This document shows positions 60,603-64,000 of a stretch of 64,000 nt of DNA, one piece after another. Numbering within the stretch: the stretch's first letter is position 1; each line of letters opens with the position of its first letter. The notes under the pieces were generated by a model. The model worked only from the letters and a program-made list of their open reading frames with translations, was not told where the DNA came from and did no database searches. The stretch lies in contig ADNK01000618.1 in NCBI GenBank assembly GCA_000320545.1, positions 1 to 64,000 on the forward strand, read 5' to 3'. Position numbers and translations under genes: made by a program. Origin of the DNA: Bigelowiella natans CCMP2755. Its lineage: Eukaryota > Cercozoa > Chlorarachniophyceae.

Positions 60603-61693
60603 TGGTGGTGGTGTTGTTACACTAAATCTTCATCCAACGCTTCAGCTTTAAGCTCATTGCTCCTTTTTTCCATGGCTTCTTTAGGAATGTACACGTCCTG
60701 CAGGCCGCCGCTCTAAGCAGTAGTATCATGATGACGACGATGAGACAGAGGATCACATGGCAAAGCAGCTGACTATTGGGCTGGGATATCTATGCATATG
60801 TGTCTGGTTTGCCAGGATAATAGTTTCTGCTAGATGCAGCATTCCTCACCAATAACAGAGGCACCAGCAGCAATAATCATCTGCAAGTGTATAATCATCA
60901 CGCGGCAACCTCTTCAGTCTTGCCTTCAGCAAAGGGATCCTTTTCGGACGATGATGTCGCCACAGGAGCCCTGCGACGAATAAAATGAATTAATGTCGTT
61001 ATTCTGGCCTGCTCTCATCTCTTTACATAACAACAAAGTCACAAAACAACAGTTTGTGCTGCTACTACTACTACTACTACTACTACATTATGCCAACAAG
61101 TAAGGAAGTGCCGTCATTTATTCTCCTCCACCCGCACTGTTGCTGCTACTGCTTACCCATCCAGGAATGACTTTGGAATGCTACCCTCTCCCTCGTTGGC
61201 CTCAGCAGCTCCAAAGATATCTTCCTCCTCTTCTTCTTCCTCAGCTTCAGGCACTGGCTGGGGTTTGGGGGCCGGTGGTTTCTTCTTCTTTAAGAAAAAA
61301 AAGCGGCGGTAACAGTGAGATAATATTTACGGATAGCTGTGCTTGCAGCTCGGGATATGGATTGATCGAAACACTTAACTCCTTCTCCTGCTGTGGCCTT
61401 GTTCGGTGTTGCTTTCTCTGGCTTTTTCTTCGCAAATGCAACTTTCTTAGCCACTTTTTTCTTCTCAGGGTTGCCCCCGAACTTGAACATGTCCTGTTAT
61501 GATATAATTTTAGCGTGGCATCTTGGTATACAAAGTCGTCGTCGTCGTCGTCATCATCGTTGTCATCAGTTATAGGATCATCATGTCCAACATCACCACC
61601 ATATAGTCATCATTTGCACGATGTGATGGATATTACCGGGTTCCGCAGTGGATCGAAGTCCACCGTGGTGCTTTTAACCTTTGTTGCGCTCAT
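59357..61693 (-). CDS. Acidic/Lys-rich protein with repeated D-D-L/I-F motifs
   Basis: Nine small exons with fully consistent phases: 61637-61693, 61380-61493, 61157-61287, 60910-60970, 60623-60697, 60203-60223, 59859-59917, 59484-59595, 59357-59383; 218 residues. The start ATG at 61693 opens MSATKVKSTTVDFDPLRNP. A Lys/Ala-rich segment follows (KKVAKKVAFAKKKPEK), then a Pro-rich stretch and a Glu run (EAEEEEEEDIFG). Short acidic-aromatic motifs recur: DFDP, DMF, EDIFG, KDPFAEG, DDDLFNM and SDDLFS at the very end. One helix-like part reads PKEAMEKRSNELKAEALDED. The protein looks largely disordered. Such DPF/DLF-type motifs are typical of clathrin-adaptor ligands, but that role is only a suggestion; no family is recognised. 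Confidence 0.62.
60560..60602. repeat. (GTA)n microsatellite in intron
   Basis: In the intron between the fifth and sixth exons of the 218-residue protein gene (60224-60622). A poly-G stretch at 60273-60294 is in the same intron. Confidence 0.9.
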
Positions 61694-62198
61694 CTCAACG
61701 ATTTATCTTCCAGCCACCTAAAAATCCAAGATCTGATGAGGAGGAATGAGTGAGATTCGAATCTCCCACTAGCGCCACGGATGATCGCTCCCCTATGCCT
61801 GTGCTTCCATACAACTATGGACAACTATGGTGTTGCTATAGGGGTGGGACCAATGAATGACCTACTGATTTTGAGTTTCGTGAAGGTTGGAAGTTACTTA
61901 GCGTCAGTCGTTGCCCCCCCTCTCAGTTGCAGGAAGTGTGTGATACGACTCACTCGCTCTTCGATGGATGTTCCTCGCCGTATTTTAATTTTAGGAAAAA
62001 AATTACACCGAAAATATCCTATAAAGCTGGTGCCCGCCTGCGGGCTCTGTCCCAGGCCCAAACATATCTCCGAAACCTGTAAATCCGCCTGCGTTTCTGG
62101 CATCGGCAGAGCTCCGAGAAGGCCATTTTCAAGGAGAAATCGCCTTTGTTTTCTGCTCCTCACAGGTGCAGAGTACGAGTAAGCGTTGCCGCTTCACA
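61694..62198. promoter_or_regulatory. Divergent spacer, 218-residue protein / PrmA-like
   Basis: This 505-base spacer between two 5' ends has no palindromic-word tract. An acceptor-like CACAG at 62161-62165 could mean that an untranslated or short first exon of the plus gene lies here. Confidence 0.5.
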
Positions 62199-63238
62199 AT
62201 GGCCCCCTACCACCGTGTGGTGGCCCTCCGAGCGCAGCGACGGTTGGGGGCTTCTCCCCCCCCTCCTCGCCACAAGCTTTCACTGTCAGCTCTGATGCGG
62301 CTGCGGCTTTGTTGCTGGACCTCCATCGTGACCACCACAACTACTACTCCTACGACAACTACTACCCCTCTTAACCGGCATTCTCTCATCCCGCTGGCGC
62401 AGCAGGAGCCCCTTCAACCCGGACGGCAGTTTTCCCTGTCCCCACCCTCACTGTACCTCCAATCTGCACAGTATCCTTCATCATCGATATCATCGTCATT
62501 GTCGCCCGCTATGCAGCTTCGTCGTCACGTGCTTCCCGCTGCATCCCAGCCAGAATTGCACAGGTATGGCTTAAAGGCTCGGGGGTTTGCCGATTCAAAC
62601 AAAGCTCTGCACGGAACGAGGTCGATTTACTTCCTGATATATAATTACGGTTTGCCATAGCTCTCAATTCTCCTGTAACTTGTCATATTCTGTTAGGACC
62701 TGGCTAAGACGCTGCTCCGTCTCCTCCTCCTCCTCCTCCTCCTCCTCCTCCTCCTCCTCCTCCTCCTCCCCCTCAAGCAATGAGGACCCTGACGGGAACA
62801 ACGGTGATTCTGTGATTGGAGTATGCGCAATTGAGGTCATAGTAGCTGGAGTTCCGGGGAATATGGCAGAAATGCTGTGCGAGGAGATCATTGACAGGGT
62901 GAGTCATTCGGCTCTCCTGCGAAAGAGCATTTCTCATTTCTGGAATAGTAGTAGTAGTAGCAGTAGTAGTAGCAGCAGTAGTAGTAGCAGCAGTAGTAGT
63001 AGCAGTAGTAGTAGCAATAGTAATAGTAGTAGTAGTAGTAGTAGTAGTAGTAGCAATAGTAATAGTAGTAGTAGTAGTAGATGTAGTAGTAGTAGCAGTA
63101 GCAGTAGCAGTAGTAGTAGTAGTAGTTGTAGTAGTAGCAGTAGTAGTAGCAGCAGTAGTAGTAGTTGTAGTAGTAGAGGGATAGAAGAAGAAAAAATAAT
63201 GAGAGTAGCCAGCAAGATTGGTTATTTGTGCGCACCAG

Positions 63239-63282
<44 letters not shown>

Positions 63283-64000
63283 CTAATGAAGAAAACTATT
63301 AGAGCGTAGATTGGACACACAGCCCTATGATGGAGAAACATGTGTATGTATATGACGAGAGTACAACGATGACATGCTCAGGGTTCGGATACAGTAACGA
63401 TTGAAGAGGAGCTGGCACCAGGAGAAGAGGAATCGCCTGTATTCGACCGTGTAACTACTGAGAACATGTGGAAGAAGGTGAGATCCTCATCGTAACAGAG
63501 CATTAGCAAGAGTAGCGGCAGCGTATAGATGTGGTGCTAGCCACAATGTTGTCGTATCATAATCGTTTTCCGTCCTTCTCGTCACTTCCATGCTTCACGA
63601 AACGATGATGATAGGTGACGCTCAGAGCATTCTTCACACCTGGGGAGGACGGTAGACGGGCAGTAAGATAGAGGGTGTACTTTCGAGAATGGAGGGCCTC
63701 TAAACTTGCCAATATTGAAACATGCGTCGTTCTAGAAAACAGCAGCAGTTCATATGAAAAATGATAATGATGATGATGATAATGTTCAAGGCACGTCCTT
63801 GTGCATGGAGGCTGCGAATATACTTGGAATTGGCGATCAGATCTCGGTTTCGGTCAAAGAGGTAAATGGTCTTTGGTGCGTGATGCTGTGACTTCGCTGT
63901 CTCTTGACCATTGCGTGATAACAACGACGTGACTGCAACAATGAAACACAGGTAGGTAGCGAGGACTGGGTGCAGTCTGTCAAGGACACGTACCAGCCAA
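62199..64000 (+). CDS. prmA: PrmA-like ribosomal protein L11 methyltransferase, 5' part
   Basis: N-terminal part of a probable organellar PrmA; the gene runs off the window before the AdoMet-binding domain. Exons: 62199-62563, 62697-62898, 63382-63477, 63615-63651, from about 63743 (or 63749) to 63861, and 63952 onward. The first exon is Arg/Ser/Thr-rich (MAPYHRVVALRAQRRLGAS), consistent with a transit peptide. Exon 2 contains a real TCC run encoding about 16 Ser, then GDSVIGVCAIEVIVAGVPGN and EMLCEEIID. Later exons give GSDTVTIEEEL, VTLRAFFTPGED, ANILGIGDQISVSVKE and GSEDWVQSVKDTYQP, which follow the PrmA N-terminal order ending in D-W-x3-x-K-D-x-Y/F-x-P. The long AGT-repeat frame after 62898 is intron. 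The call rests on the N-terminal domain only. Confidence 0.75.
62725..62769. repeat. Coding (TCC)n run (poly-Ser) in prmA-like gene
   Basis: The run sits inside exon 62697-62898 and is translated as Ser. It is one of the few microsatellites in this window that appears to be coding. Confidence 0.8.
62945..63178. repeat. (AGT/AGC)n satellite-like array in intron
   Basis: About 230 bases of AGT with AGC, AAT and TGT variants, in the intron 62899-63381 of the prmA-like gene. An AT run follows at 63243-63277. It is the longest simple repeat in the window. Confidence 0.97.

Noticed and set aside
62934-63280. Minus-strand poly-Leu and poly-Tyr frames, and the plus-strand poly-Ser extension past 62898
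   Set aside because: They come from an AGT array in an intron; the exon ends at a GT donor after IIDR.
1-64000. tRNA or rRNA genes
   Set aside because: I saw no cloverleaf with conserved TpsiC/B-box sequence and no rRNA core sequence by eye; a covariance-model scan would be decisive.

Overview
The window is nuclear DNA from a eukaryote. Genes are split by many GT-AG introns, no operons are present, and the gene set includes an intraflagellar transport protein (IFT74), a kinesin, a tail-anchored Qc-SNARE, an ER membrane complex subunit (EMC2), a TYW3-TYW2 wybutosine fusion, a divergent heme oxygenase and a PrmA-type ribosomal-protein methyltransferase with an Arg/Ser-rich leader. Together these suggest a flagellated protist, plausibly a photosynthetic one such as a stramenopile alga. 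The lineage is an inference; nothing in the sequence names the species. All exon models below were built by hand from GT/AG sites, reading phase and family motifs, with no transcript evidence.

Layout, left to right: unresolved left flank (1-2245); kinesin with a C-terminal fimbrin-like region (-, 2246-7759); SANT/Myb protein (+, 8441-9612); multi-span membrane protein (-, 10561-12392); ankyrin-JmjC protein (+, 12742-15584); IFT74 (-, 16025-17800); heme oxygenase-like (+, 18645-20221); TRF4/TUTase-like nucleotidyltransferase (-, 20933-24313) and an RRM protein (-, 24955-25554); type II membrane glycosyltransferase-like (+, about 26691-30142); unknown (-, 31650-32860); EMC2 (+, 32859-36013); short-chain dehydrogenase (-, 36598-40902) and a small basic protein (-, 42070-42648); long coiled-coil protein with a terminal zinc ribbon (+, 43565-49046); Qc-SNARE (-, 50192-52121); TYW3-TYW2 fusion (+, 52574-58307); a 218-residue acidic/Lys-rich protein (-, 59357-61693); PrmA-like (+, 62199 to beyond the right edge).

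Two large-scale patterns stand out. First, genes alternate strand almost one by one. Divergent pairs are separated by short spacers (about 0 to 0.9 kb), while nearly every convergent (3'-3') spacer carries a tract of odd composition, rich in short palindromic words (CATG, GCATGC, GCTAGC, TGCATG), with no credible genes. Second, from about 27 kb rightwards almost every intron carries a microsatellite, whereas the kinesin gene on the left has tiny introns (about 40-100 bases) without them.

The genes do not form one pathway. They are housekeeping functions (cilium/cytoskeleton, vesicle fusion, ER insertion, tRNA and ribosomal protein modification, RNA tailing, redox), so the novelty lies in the genome architecture and in individual domain arrangements: kinesin plus calponin-homology at the C-terminus, coiled coil plus zinc ribbon, the TYW3-TYW2 fusion without a Kelch part, and the repeated acidic-Phe motifs of the 218-residue protein.
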